DNA from: Krasilnikovozyma curviuscula
Taxonomy: Eukaryota > Basidiomycota > Tremellomycetes > Cystofilobasidiales > Mrakiaceae
Length of the DNA stretch: 64,000 nt
Assembly: GCA_014825775.1 (NCBI GenBank)
Contig: MVAQ01000028.1
Location: 62,001-126,000 of the forward strand
Direction: 5' to 3'
This document shows, piece by piece, positions 12,801 to 23,452 of the stretch. The position numbers and the translations under genes were made by a program. The notes under the pieces were generated by a model. It did not search any database, was not told where the DNA came from, and saw only the letters and a program-made list of their open reading frames with translations. Every line of letters starts with the position of its first letter. Position 1 is the stretch's first letter.

Positions 12801-13660
12801 TTGAGGTGGTGGTGTAGAGTCTGTTGATTCACTAATATCAATCACAGCGATCCTGCGGTTGGATTCATGATTCTCAGCTTCCGTTGATATCCTTCGTAGG
12901 TGGTTACCATCTTCAACAACATCACCTTCCTGCGAAATCGGACTCTGACCTCGTGAAATGTGCGGTGACACCACTGCTAGATGACTCGTTGGCCCATCCC
13001 TCATGTTCATCTCAGGTTCGTTATCTCCGTCTTCCATACCCGAGTGACCATTGTAGCTGCTCTCGTCAAACGACCCACTATCCTGACTGCTCCGTCGACC
13101 AAACGCACTCTCGAAGGCTTTGTCCATGCTGTCCATCGAGGGACTGTTTGGAAAGTCTCCATCGTCGCCCACCTGATGACTGACGTATTGGGACTCGCTC
13201 TCCATCATGGAGCTTGTGTCTGAGAAGCGAGACGACTCTTGACTTCGTCGAGGAGGGTTCAGCGGCGCGGAGGAGGAGGGATCTTCGATTGTTCCTGAGG
13301 TGTAGTAGTAAGACGCGACTGAAGCATCTCGAGAGACTGGGGGACGAGGACCTGGATTAGATAATTGCAGGGGGAACAAGGAGAAAAAAAAGGAAAGAAG
13401 TCAGCGAAGGGCAGTTAAAAGCAGCCTGATTTCTCTGTGCTTTCGCGAATTAACAGTGTAGTGACAGAGTTTCTCACGTCCAACCAGCAGGCTGAGCATT
13501 ATTAGACCCGATACCACCATCTTCTGAAGTGATGACCTTTTATAGAGCTCGACGTGCGAGCAGCGAGTGCAAATGTTAACCGAAAAAGAGCAGAGGACCT
13601 ACCCTTCAGACCTGAAGTAAGCGCATTCCTAGCAATACCTTCATCCTTCCCGAATGGCAT
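9825..13660 (-). CDS. Very large, mostly disordered protein, function unknown
   Basis: Not recognised. Proposed exons 13660-13603, 13520-13485, 13351-12208, 12136-11046, 10952-10260, 10188-9928 and 9847-9825 total 3306 bases (1101 residues), and all phases close. Most of it is Ser/Pro/Thr/Gln-rich. Two ordered parts stand out: a helical segment around DIKALKTSGERALAYAKKIL followed by SGYSEWQEMVMAR, and a C-terminal segment EYRRELDDLTEILGG-RPEQVGYYLRNFGR. Both look like short interaction domains of a scaffold or signalling protein. The start is uncertain: beginning at an ATG in the second exon (MVVSGLIML) would use a better donor (GTGAGA) but give a hydrophobic start. The last intron is also optional; without it translation stops at 9848. 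Confidence 0.65.
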
Positions 13661-13942
13661 GGTTTTCACTCCTATCTATCCCTGGGCAGGTTGCATAGGC
13701 CGACGGAGGGGTGGGAATGAAGGTGAAGGGGCTCTTTGGCTGTTTGTGGTCACCTAAGGAGAGATTCGCGCAGGGCGGAGATTTCGCATTGTTTGTTTTT
13801 GGTTGAATCTTTTATTTATTTTTCAACATTTTCTCTAGCTTTCCTCGTGAAAATACAGAACGGAATAGAACACGATCTTCTCTCCATCTGTACTATAAAG
13901 CCGAAGGGCTCATCTTATGCTGTACAACAATCGTATGGTCAA

Positions 13943-15463
13943 TTATGAAGATGATCCAGAAGCAGCAGCAGCTTTCTTGGCCCTCATCTCAGCGATCATT
14001 CTCTTTCTATCGTCATTTCTGAAATGCAACCAAACAAAATTACTGAACAGTTAGTCAAAAACGTCTCACGAGACAGTCGCATAAACAGTCAAGGACTCAC
14101 TCATCCTTCCTCTCTCTCGTCGCCTTTCCACCAAACGTCTTCTTCTCCATAGCTGCACCTTCTTCAAGCACACTGCCGTCAGCGATGCCACCCTCACCGC
14201 CGGCAGCTCTTATCCTCTCAGTTTCCTCTCTCGCCTCCTTCAGCTCCCGCATCTGCCTCTCCCGCTCTTCTTCATCCTTCGAGAACGAATAAAACCCAGC
14301 AGCTTTCTTCCGGTCTTAAAATGAAAAGTTAATAAAACTCGATCAGGTGTTTGTTCATAGGAAGATGAACAATTTGGGAGGAACGTACTGTCTTGGGAAG
14401 CGTCGTAGTGCGCACTCTGCACGTCCTCGTTTAGTCGCCTCTGCAGCCTCTCGCGCTCTTCACTAGTCTGCTCGTAAACCGGGAACAACCCCTGATCACC
14501 ATCTAACCTCGTTCAGCAAAACGGTAGCGAGACAAGAGTCAGTCTAGCGGCTCAGAACAGATGCGGTTTGGAGAATAGGAAGGACGCACGTATCAGGCGC
14601 GTAGCTGACTCGAGCTCGTTAAGGCGTTCTTGTTCCATCCGAGCTCGATCGATGGAAGCAACGGGGACTTCACTTCGAGGAACCCACCGTGAGCGGCCGT
14701 ACTCGTCAGTGTACTCCGTCAGAGGGTCGTCTTCGTCCTGGTTCAAAGAACGAGCCAGATTGAGAGTCAATAGACAGATGGATTGAGAGGGTATAGATAA
14801 AGAGCTTACATTTGTTGGTTTCTGAGGTACCGTCAGCGACTCGTCTTCGTTGGAAGACGAGGAGGAACCGGTGTCATCCAAATCACCTTCCTCTAATTTC
14901 CTCTCCCACTAGACGGAAAAATTCATGATCAAAGTCAGACCTTCCTCTTCACCAGATAAACAACTTCTAAAGCCCAAAGAGAGAAAGAAAAAGCGAGAGA
15001 CATGAGAACCAAAACTCACGTCGATACCGCCTTCGAGCCTTTCTTTCTCACTCAACCCGCCTGTCAAGCCCTTTTGCAACAACTCATACTTTCTCGTCTT
15101 CTTCTCCATTGCACGCTGCCTCTCAGCCTCGTTTGGCTGACCCGCCATCGAACGTGAGGAGGATGACAGATCCGAAGCGTTGCGAGAGGAGACGCCTTTG
15201 TTGGGCCGTTGTAGATAGCTCGCCTTCTACATCACCCCAAACAAGATGAAGAGTATCAGTATCTAAATGTATGTCAAACAAAGAGGATCTTCATTGGGGC
15301 ATACCTTGGAGACAGTAGTGCTAGAGTCACCGTACCCTTTCCTTTTGCGAGACGAACTACCATTCTGCTGTAAAGTACTGAGCTCTGCTTTGAGGAAGAA
15401 GAGGCCCTTAGAGGAGGCAGTGTTGTAGCCTGATGTTGACGAAGAGGAAGCTGTGGATGCCAT
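13943..15463 (-). CDS. CCDC174-like coiled-coil nuclear protein
   Basis: Resembles the CCDC174 family, nuclear proteins linked to RNA processing. At least seven exons; those I fixed are 15463-15305, 15226-15020 and 14908-14810, and the last ends with stop 13943. Seen: a Ser-rich start with KRKGYGDSS; a charged helix KTRKYELLQKGLTGGLSEKE; an acidic stretch followed by the family's central motif (LTEYTDEYGRSRWVPRSEVP). A long Glu/Arg-rich coiled coil follows (RMEQERLNEL, TSEERERLQRRLNED, KDEEERERQMRELKEA). It ends with a Lys/Ala-rich tail. The EYTDEYGRSRW motif and coiled-coil layout are the basis for the call; the exact role is inferred from the family. Confidence 0.75.
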
Positions 15464-15657
15464 TTGGCTCAAAAAAAAAAAAGTGTATAGAAGTGGAGAC
15501 AAGGTTGCATGGAATCGCTTTGTATTCTGGTTTCCGTAAGGTGGTGCGCCACGATGAGCACTTTCGAAGCAGGCTAGCAGAGTTGAAGCTGAACTTCAAA
15601 TCAAATTCCATATAGAGCTCAACAAAAAACCAAGTACCTGTTCCTCCCTTCCCTTCT

Positions 15658-16728
15658 TTACAGCTTTGGAATCCTCAACGTCTTGGACACCATTGCTGCT
15701 CCCCAAAGGGCAAACACAACGCTGAGACCATGCACCTCTGTCCATTCCTGTCCCCACACACCAAGCGGCAAGTCCTCCCCGATCGTGTCCTTGTAGACGC
15801 ACCATGCCATGTACCCGACAAGGGCGAGCGAGCTTGGGATGGGGAGGCCTTCGAAGTAGTTGATCTTACCCTTGCTATCGGAGGGTATGAGGGCGACGGT
15901 TGCGTTGAACCTAGCAAGACGCGCCAAGCCGGCGGAGACGAAGAATGAGAGGAGCAATGTGTCGAGAGGCGTCCGCAGGCCCAAGGTGAACGCAATAAAC
16001 GCTGGGGAGACGCCGAATGAAACCTGCGACCGATGGACCCAAAAGCATATGTGTCAGTTGAAAACGGCCCATAGACACTTGTAGAACATGAAATAAGAAG
16101 TAAATGACTGACCAAATCAGCCAAGCTGTCCATCTCCTGACCCAGCATACTCGCGCTTCCCGTCCACCTTGCAACTTTGCCGTCAAATACATCGAACCCA
16201 AAACCAAGTAACGGATAAACCAGGCCCATGTAGAGGTGGAACTTGTTGTCTGGTGGTGAGACGAGGTAGCGCGCACAGCTGAAGAGGCACGACAGACCAC
16301 AGACACCGTTCATGATCGTGACGAGGTCCGCTGGACGGAAGTTTCTGTGTGTCGAAGGTCGCATGGAGAAAGAGATGAGTCAATTTTTTTGTATGAGGTA
16401 AGCAGAGGAGCGTGCAAAGGGGACAGAAACTGTCCATCCATTTGAAAGGCGGATACACGTGAAAAAAAGTTCTGCCTCGAGACCCTCCCGCCTCCTGTAC
16501 CAATTCGTCTCTCCCATTCGAACCACATTTTCAGCAGGGAAAAGTACAATTTACTAACCTGACGAGGGAGAAATGGCCATTATCCGCCGTGTACTGCTTC
16601 AGCTGATTTTTTTTGCCAGCTTCCATCGATTCGTTGGTCGTCTCTGCTGCTGGCTTTGAGGAATCTTTGTTTCCTGGCGCTGTATAGGGTGCTGCTGCCG
16701 CAGCATAAGATTTCCTTCGCTCAGCCAT
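15658..16728 (-). CDS. CHO1: Phosphatidylserine synthase (CDP-diacylglycerol-serine O-phosphatidyltransferase)
   Basis: ER membrane enzyme that makes phosphatidylserine from CDP-diacylglycerol and serine. Three exons (16728-16559, 16344-16113, 16023-15658) give 255 residues. The CDP-alcohol phosphotransferase signature is complete: DGKVAR, eight residues, G, three residues, D, three residues, D (ending EMDSLAD). It is preceded by RPADLVTIMNGVCGLSCLF and followed by several membrane segments (SPAFIAFTLGL, TLLLSFFVSAGLARLARFN, LVGYMAWCVY). The N-terminal 50 residues are polar with an Ala run. Length and motif match fungal Cho1. It shares a 180-base promoter region with the small plus-strand gene at 16909. 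Confidence 0.95.
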
Positions 16729-16908
16729 TGTGTTTGCTGTAGATGTGGAGTTGTGGATGGGTCTCACAGTGTTTGTCGCAGACCGCGAAGGAGGAGAGTG
16801 GGTACGGTGGCGGTGGGTCCCTCAAGTGAGCGTCATCGCTTCGTCGTTTGACCTAAGACTCCCATGTTCAACAACCTGACTCAACTGTCGAAAGAAATCT
16901 CATCCAAA
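16729..16908. promoter_or_regulatory. Compact divergent promoter (CHO1 / small gene)
   Basis: Only 180 bases separate the two divergent start codons, so the two genes probably share regulatory DNA. No obvious TATA box decides either start. Confidence 0.5.
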
Positions 16909-17294
16909 ATGACTGGAAAAGAAGAAAACAAGGACGAACAGCAGTTCACCAGTACGTTTCCCCCTTGCTCTACTCTTATTGCGGTCTCTTCGTAAGGAGG
17001 CAGAAATGCTGACCTTCTTCTTTCTTGTAGTCCAACCTCACCCAGCAACGACCAACGATCCACACACCGATCCAGCTCTCGCTGGATCCCAACAGGGTGC
17101 TGGGCTGGGTCCGGGACCGCATGTGCCTTCAAAGGACGTCGCAGAGGGCTTGGAGGCGCCCAAGAGCCGTGAACAGGTATGTCGTCGGTTTCCCCTCTCC
17201 CTTCATTGAAGCAACGGTCACTGAGTAAGAACAATGGCTTCTGTTTGGGATGTAATAGTTGAAGAGTGACGCTGCAGCTTTGAACAAGGCTTAG
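16909..17294 (+). CDS. Small soluble protein, 74 residues, unknown
   Basis: Not recognised. Three exons (16909-16951, 17031-17176, 17259-17294) give 74 residues with standard GT-AG introns and closing phases. It starts with charged MTGKEENKDEQQFT and has a Gly/Pro-rich middle (GSQQGAGLGPGPHVPSKD). It ends with an amphipathic stretch (AEGLEAPKSREQLKSDAA, then ALNKA). No signal peptide or membrane segment. The layout resembles small hydrophilic proteins that many fungi carry, some of them stress- or conidiation-induced, but I cannot name a family. It is divergent from CHO1 with only 180 bases between starts. Confidence 0.65.
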
Positions 17295-17624
17295 ATGCTC
17301 TTTGTTTCGACCATCGTCAATTAAGCGAATCGCGGCGTGTGCGTGGAGCCCTCTCTCGATTCCAACCAATAACTGCTAGTTTTGGCTGTGCTCGTAGAAT
17401 ATACCGAAGGGGGTTCGATAGTGGTGTGTTATCTTATCTGTGCTTGTTGATTGTCAGTCTTATCTCCGCAAGGCGTCGTCCGTCTTGCTTTCCCATCAAG
17501 AAACAATATGCCTTGCTCCAACGCAAGAGAAAAGAAATAGATACACTCAGAACCAGGAACTAAAACTTATTACAGTTCCACCTCAAGAGACCAATAAGTG
17601 GAACAACAGAAGCCATCAAGACCA
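17295..17624. other. Convergent intergenic region
   Basis: 330 bases between the small gene (+) and the stop of the SGNH-type gene (-). Probably 3' UTRs; nothing else supported. Confidence 0.5.
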
Positions 17625-19704
17625 TCAGCATCCCCACCTCTCCTGCATATGCTTCCAAACCGCATCATTCCATCTACCCGGGACAGAAGGCACACACCAA
17701 TGCAGACAGTCGTTCCCATCTGGGCCCCTGTGCGTTCATAGCAGGTAAGAACGACGGTCGTCAGTTTTGAGTAGCCAACGAGAAGCAGAGCCGGAGGGAA
17801 AAGGACCGACAGGAAATGCGCGTCTGGACGCTGAAGAGAGAGGGTCCAAATGGAGAGGTAGCTGATCCGAAGCTGAGAGGGTGCAGTTTCCATTGGAAAA
17901 GCAAAAGTCATTGCGTGTGCGCGTGCGGCAGCCCACAGGGTTGGGACTTACAGATGCAAGCTTCTCAATTTCATCCTCCCATAGCCTTGTAATAAAGTGT
18001 ATCGTTCAGAAGTCATTGAGATAGTACGAAAGATGTCGACGGATTCTCTAAAAGTGCAGGACGAAAGGCGTACTGATTGAACTCTTCGAAAGCTTCCCAC
18101 CCATACATTCCCTGCTTCGGAACTCTCATACTAGCTTCTGTGAAATCGAGATCAGGTGAAACATGAGAGGAACAACCAACGTGCCCTTAATCCAGTAAAA
18201 ACCATGGGTGTCAGCGACGAAAACATAAACTGAAAGCAATGCACAAAGATGCGACGGACCGGGCGCCGTGGAACGGTAGATGACCTGTGCGTTTCCAGGG
18301 AGAGAGAGTAGTTTTGGTAGCGTCCTTTTAATCTAGGTTAGTTTGGTGCGTGTCCCAAAAACCAAGCGTACCACAAATGAGATGGAAAACAGGCTTGAAT
18401 TATTCCTCTCTCAATTAACAACGACAACACGAACCATCTCCAGATATAGCACACCTACGACCTCATTTCTGACTCCCAACTTTCCCGAGTTCCAGTGCGC
18501 ACCAGTGTTGATGATCCACAGCGGTGGAAATGTCTCTTCTGCAACAGTGGTGAAAGGATTAATAAACCACAGCGGGCGGAACCACGAGGAGACAGCGCTG
18601 GGGGGAGGGAGTAGTGCCGTGATGGAGGGATTTTCGAAAATAGAGATCGGAAGGGTGGGAATGGAGTAGTTTGTCCAGTCCGTTGCGAAGTCGCCTGTGT
18701 CAGTTGGGCCGCGAGAGGCATGAGGGAGCGAGCGAAGTGTCGCATCAGTGCTCAGGTCAAGTTAAGAGCTGGATGATAAAGAGCGGGATGGAGTTTCTTC
18801 GTTACCTGTGTCTTTGTTATAGTTCCAAGTACCCTTCCCTTCTTCGTCTACATCCTTCAGTACCTCCTCAATCTCCGCGTAGCTCAGCAACACGTCGTTC
18901 CTCAGAAACGTGACAAGTGGTTTCTCTGTCAATCGAGCTAGATGTTTCCTCATCCAATAATAAATCCCTATCTGCTCAGAAGTGGGGAGAAGGTAGAGGT
19001 GCGAAACCTTGGTGTGACCGTTCCAGAAGTCAGTGTTTTCGCGTCGGAGATGGAAGTGGGCGGAGAGGGTGAGGTAGAGGGTATCGTACGCCTGTAACGT
19101 GATGGAATCTATCCTTTCCCAAACTCATGTTATAGAATGAAAAGTATATGAGAGAAAGAACAAGGGTTGAAACATACCTCCCACGTAGATGACTCCCCAA
19201 TCGTTGCTCGCTGCACGTCGGACGAAGTTGACAGCGTTGAGGACTGGTAAACCGGTATATACCCAGTTCAGTATCTCAGTGTTTCTCTCGACCGACTGAG
19301 GGAGCGAGTCGGAGAAGAAGCTTTGGTTGAGCGAGGGAGCATAACAACCTGAGACCAAACAACAAATGTGAATCTGCTGATGTGTTGGGATAAAAGGAAG
19401 AAACTAGGAAATGAGTGGTGGGAAAAGCAACTCTACCATTCACATCATATCCCAACTCCTCTTGAAGCTCCTGCAAATGTAAAAGAGCCTTTCGTCTCTC
19501 CCATCTGCCTTGATGTTCGATTGGCTCCCAGTTCCGCTGAGCACCCACTTCTACTTTTGTTCTTGGAGAGAAGGTGTTATTGCTCCAGAGGATAAACTGA
19601 CTTAAGATGAAGCTGATGAGGGCTGCTGCTGAGAGGAGAAGGGCATATTGAAGGAACGATCTCGAAAGCGATGGGATTCTCCTCTGGAACTTGCGTCGTA
19701 CCAT
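17625..19704 (-). CDS. Type II membrane SGNH / PC-esterase-like protein
   Basis: Nine exons: 19704-19437, 19348-19178, 19108-18806, 18694-18435, 18332-18260, 18185-18074, 17985-17952, 17872-17811 and 17727-17625. They total 461 residues and every phase closes. A short basic N-terminus (MVRRKFQRR) is followed by one membrane helix (FLQYALLLSAAALISFILSQ), so the catalytic part should face the lumen. Catalytic blocks of GDSL/SGNH enzymes of the TBL/PC-esterase type appear in order: YVGDSITLQ (GDS near residue 147, split by an intron), WIINTGAHWNSGKLG, VIYRSTAPGHVGCSSH, and a C-terminal DxxH (DCLHWCVPSVPGRWN, near residue 433). Known relatives add or remove acetyl groups on glycans. A cell-wall or capsule polysaccharide O-acetyl role is plausible but inferred. 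Confidence 0.8.
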
Positions 19705-20104
19705 ACTTCTGACTGAAGGTGAGGTAGAGATACGCCAGGATGGTGAATTGGAAGGAACAAAAATAAAAAGAGGGTGGTCAGTTCCCTGTTATAGTAAAGC
19801 GGACCTCGAACGTTTCTTATGCAGGGATTCGAAGATGAAGTGACGGAGGGGGTGTGACAACTTCTGAACCAAGCTGCCTGTCACCCAAAAGACAAACGAG
19901 AGTTCTCATCCAAAGGACCTGGTATTCTACCTACCGTCTTGATTTGCTATTCAACTTCAACTTTTTTGGATTCGGTACGTGTCGTCGTGGCGCGTCGAAG
20001 AAGTGAGCGAACCTTGGCTTCCTTCTCCTGGTCACGAACCGCCATCCATCCATCCGAATCGCTCAGAATAGCAGAGAGTATACAGAGAGTCGGAAAGAAG
20101 TAAA
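19705..20104. promoter_or_regulatory. Divergent promoter (SGNH-type gene / ATG3)
   Basis: 400 bases between two divergent start codons. It should hold both promoters. A short direct pair of CCATC units lies near 20041-20053. No other element is supported. Confidence 0.45.
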
Positions 20105-22531
20105 ATGACGTCTTTGAATCCAATGCTTGCTATCCAGGTCAGTCCTGTCGCTCTTCAGTCGCCTGCCCCTCTGCCTCCCCCTCTGACCCCTTCCTTCTTG
20201 AGCCCAGAGTCACTACTGGGCTGTACGAGACTACCTGGCTCCTGTGAGTATATGACTACTCACACCCTATTAGTTAGGTGCTAATTGGACTGACGGGTTT
20301 GGTTGAACGAACGAAGGTCCTGAAAGAGTCCAAGTTTAAAGAACATGGTCGAATTACGCCTGGTTAGTGCAACCATCAACTACGCTATCACAACATCGCA
20401 TGTTGATTCTGTAACAAAATATACTGACGGATCCTTCCTACTTATGCTACTTCGGTGTTTCGTGCCTTGTGGGGGGACTGGATTTCAAACAGAGGAGTTT
20501 GTCGCCGCAGGTGAATTCCTCACGTACAAGTTCCCCGTCTGGACCTGGTCAGTAATCTCTCTCAATCCCTTTCCTTCACGTCTAATTCCGGGAGAGCCTC
20601 CGCTACTCTCGGGCAATTTGTCTTTGATCTGACCCACTGCTTCGAAACACAAACAGGGAACAAGGCGACGCTTCCAAAATCCGTGATTTCCTCCCTCCGA
20701 CAAAACAATACCTGCTTACTCGCAATGTGCCCTGCTTACGAAGGGCAGGTACTCTGAACTACACTGACGCGGACGAAGTAAGAACCCACCTTTTCTTTCC
20801 TCCCTAATGCAGAAACTGATGATCCGTGATGGACATAGGACGCAGAGAGAATGATTTCGATCTTGGATGAAGCCGAAGAAGCGCCTGCGCAGGGTTCTAG
20901 TCCGAAAAAGGGCAAAAAGAAGCTCAGTGGAGAGAGCGATGATGACTGGGTTGAGACCCATACTGGACGACGTGAGCGAAACTGTCCTTTTCCCTCCATA
21001 TCTGGGCTCTCGGCTTTCCCCTTTATCTGAACCTTTCTCTCTAAATCTGTTGTCACATCTAACGCCCCCGACAGAGGCTCAGACGCAACACAACGCGACT
21101 GACCTAGCATCAATGGACATTCCCGACCTGGACGACGTTCACCTTTCCTCACATCAATCGACAGCGACGCTCGATGGTGCGCCCGACTTGAGTGCGTTAT
21201 CTGTGCAGGACACCGCAGCAGACGATAATGAGTCAGTTCCGTTGAATATGGACGACATTCCGGACATGGATGACGACCTCGACGGCTTCGAAGGCGGGGT
21301 ACAAGAGGAGGAGGACGACGCCGTCGTGAGCACCATCCCGAGTGTCGTCGGTAAAGGCGTGGAAGTTGATGGTAAGGTACAAGAGGGGAACCTACTGAGC
21401 GTCAGGACGTACGATGTGATGATCACGTATGTTGCACTTGCTTTCTATAGAACTAGATTTTGGATTGGGGCTGATTCTCACATGATTTTGTCGCTTCCTT
21501 TTGCTTGGGGTTTCGCATGGGCATGATAGATATGATAAATACTATCAAACGCCTCGAGTATGGCTCCTCGGCTACGATGAAGTCCGTCTTGCCCTTCTCT
21601 CTCCTACCCTTTTTCGTTTCTCATCCTCCTTTTTTAATTATCGGAATAGAACAAGACGCCGCTGACGCCGAACCAGACATTTGAGGACATTCCATCAGAC
21701 CACGCGTTCAAGACGGTCACGATGGAGAACTTCCCCCACTTCGGAGGCGCACAGCAGAGCCTTGCGAGCATCCATCCGTGCAAGCATGCGAGTGTGATGA
21801 AGAAGGTGCGCTTGTTTCCTCTCTTCCATGTATCTCCCTGGGATATGTATCAATGAAAACTTAAGAAGGCTGACGTATCTTGGTCGTGCGTTGTGTGGGT
21901 GCGAATTCTAGGTCATTGAACGAATGGGGGAGAAGGCTGCTCAGGAACAACGCCGTGCGCTTTCTTCCTCTTCCTCGTTGGAGCCTACACCCGCTGGAGG
22001 GGCAGTAAAGGAGCAGACGTCCAAGAGGAAATGGCTTGGCGGCGCGATCCGGAAAGTCACTGGCGGCGGAGAGAAGGAGGAAAAGACGCAGGAGGGAGAC
22101 GGGGAGGGTGGGCTCGAGGTTGATTTTTACTGTGAGTTTTGTTGTTCGGTCTCATCTTTATGGTCCTTTTGGACCGTTTGGTCGGTCGATCCTGGGGAAG
22201 TGATTGCGCTGATTTTGATTTTTTTTCTATCCATGACATGTCACCTTTCTGATCAATCATTGGCTCGGCCTCGCAGTGGTCATCGTAAGTCTCCTCCTCC
22301 GCCCGCCCACCCATCTTGCCTATCATCTGTACTCACTCTGGGAACTGATATTCGATTCTTGCTCATTTGTCGACGCTGCAGTTCCTCAAATTTATCGCCA
22401 GTATCGTCCCTACGATCGAAGTCGACGTACGTCCTTTTCGCCTAACTTGTGATTTGTTCCACCTGGCGAGAGAGGAAGCTCGCTAACATTAGGTTACTTT
22501 GAAAATTATCAAGTCTACCACTGCTTTCTAG
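20105..22531 (+). CDS. ATG3: Autophagy E2-like enzyme Atg3
   Basis: E2-like enzyme that conjugates Atg8 to phosphatidylethanolamine. Thirteen exons: 20105-20137, 20208-20243, 20317-20362, 20493-20547, 20657-20777, 20839-20971, 21075-21426, 21530-21581, 21650-21805, 21912-22131, 22277-22284 (8 bases), 22382-22426 and 22514-22531. Total 424 residues. Seen: [46 protein letters not shown], an acidic central insert ([14 protein letters not shown]), [18 protein letters not shown], the catalytic-cysteine block HPCKHASVM, and a last part [15 protein letters not shown]. The final acceptor was set at CAAG because the nearer TTAG lies only a few bases after a CTAAC branch site; this gives the ending STTAF. 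A Ser-rich insert of about 55 residues before the last helix is unusual. Confidence 0.95.
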
Positions 22532-23452
22532 GGGTCGCCCCCACGATCAGTTTTCGGTTCGGGTCGCAAGCATGACCAGCGGTGCTCGGTAAACGAGATT
22601 TTACGAGTGAGGGGGGTTACCTTCTAACGATTCTCCTCTGGTCCATGACACATATTTCTCCTCTATCTATGACGACAATTGAATGAAAGACATTTCTTTT
22701 TCTCCTTTTTCTTGTGATTGGTCGGCCATCTTCAACTATGCCAAAGCTCGCACGTCCACGCAAGCAGCTGGATTGTTTGTTTTCCAAATACCTTAAGATG
22801 AAGGAATTTGGCCACCTTTCTGCTGGATTTACCTCGGTATAGATTGAAAATAATTATCACAGGTGGTGCAACCCAACTTGGAACTTTAACGAGTGTCCCA
22901 GGTTTACGAAGAGGTTCGCTTCCCGTCACTGCCTTGGGTGGCATGGGCCAGTCAACTCCTATAAAACTAGAGCACCGACTTTCACCATCCTAACCCAACA
23001 GCGAGAAAGCATAGATATCAAGGTGAAGGTGAAGAGAGGTGTGTTTTTTGTTTCCGTTTTTTTCGAGGACATGTTGTGATGGCCCGGAGATGAAATCGCC
23101 TCACCACCGGGCTGCCTCTGCTGGGCGGTCATGCCTCTCAGCAGTCACAATTTTTTTCGCCAGCGAGGGAGAGCTGACCCATTGATATCTGTCTCCTAAC
23201 CACCACCCATCCTAACATTCATCTGTCCTCGTCACATTAGAAGATAGTTGTAAGTCGATTGTTGTTTTTTTCTGTTTGGGTGTAACGCCTCTTACGCTGC
23301 GCACAGCTTCAAATTTCAGAGAACGCAGTGCCCCAAAATCCAACCACCACCCACTCAACCGGCCTGTATCCCCGAAACCGCTCTTCTCTATCCCTCTCTG
23401 TGTTCTCACCAGGACCTCAATAGACGTCCGAGAGGGTCTCTTGTTCAGCACC
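22532..23452. other. Intergenic region, about 0.9 kb
   Basis: Between ATG3 and the mannosyltransferase gene. It must contain the latter's promoter. Apart from the weak small minus-strand candidate at 22736-22944, I see no gene or RNA in it. Confidence 0.5.
22736..22944 (-). CDS. Possible very small membrane-anchored protein
   Basis: Weak candidate. An ATG opens 37 codons (22944-22833) with a hydrophobic centre (WVAPPVIIIFNLYR) after a Lys/Pro-rich head. A GTAAAT donor and TTAAG acceptor 41 bases later keep the frame for another 17 codons to a stop at 22736. About 55 residues in all. No family recognised. It may be chance; transcript evidence would decide. Confidence 0.25.

Noticed and set aside
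17331..17420. Possible tRNA around a GGTTCGAT string
   Set aside because: No complementary acceptor stem at the right distance; it lies in a 3' UTR region.
20867..21526. 219-codon plus-strand open frame overlapping ATG3
   Set aside because: Only its second part is coding; the first part runs through an ATG3 exon in another frame and an intron.
22541..22610. Possible tRNA-like stretch just after ATG3
   Set aside because: A GGTTCGGG string resembles a B box, but no acceptor stem or anticodon arm can be paired.
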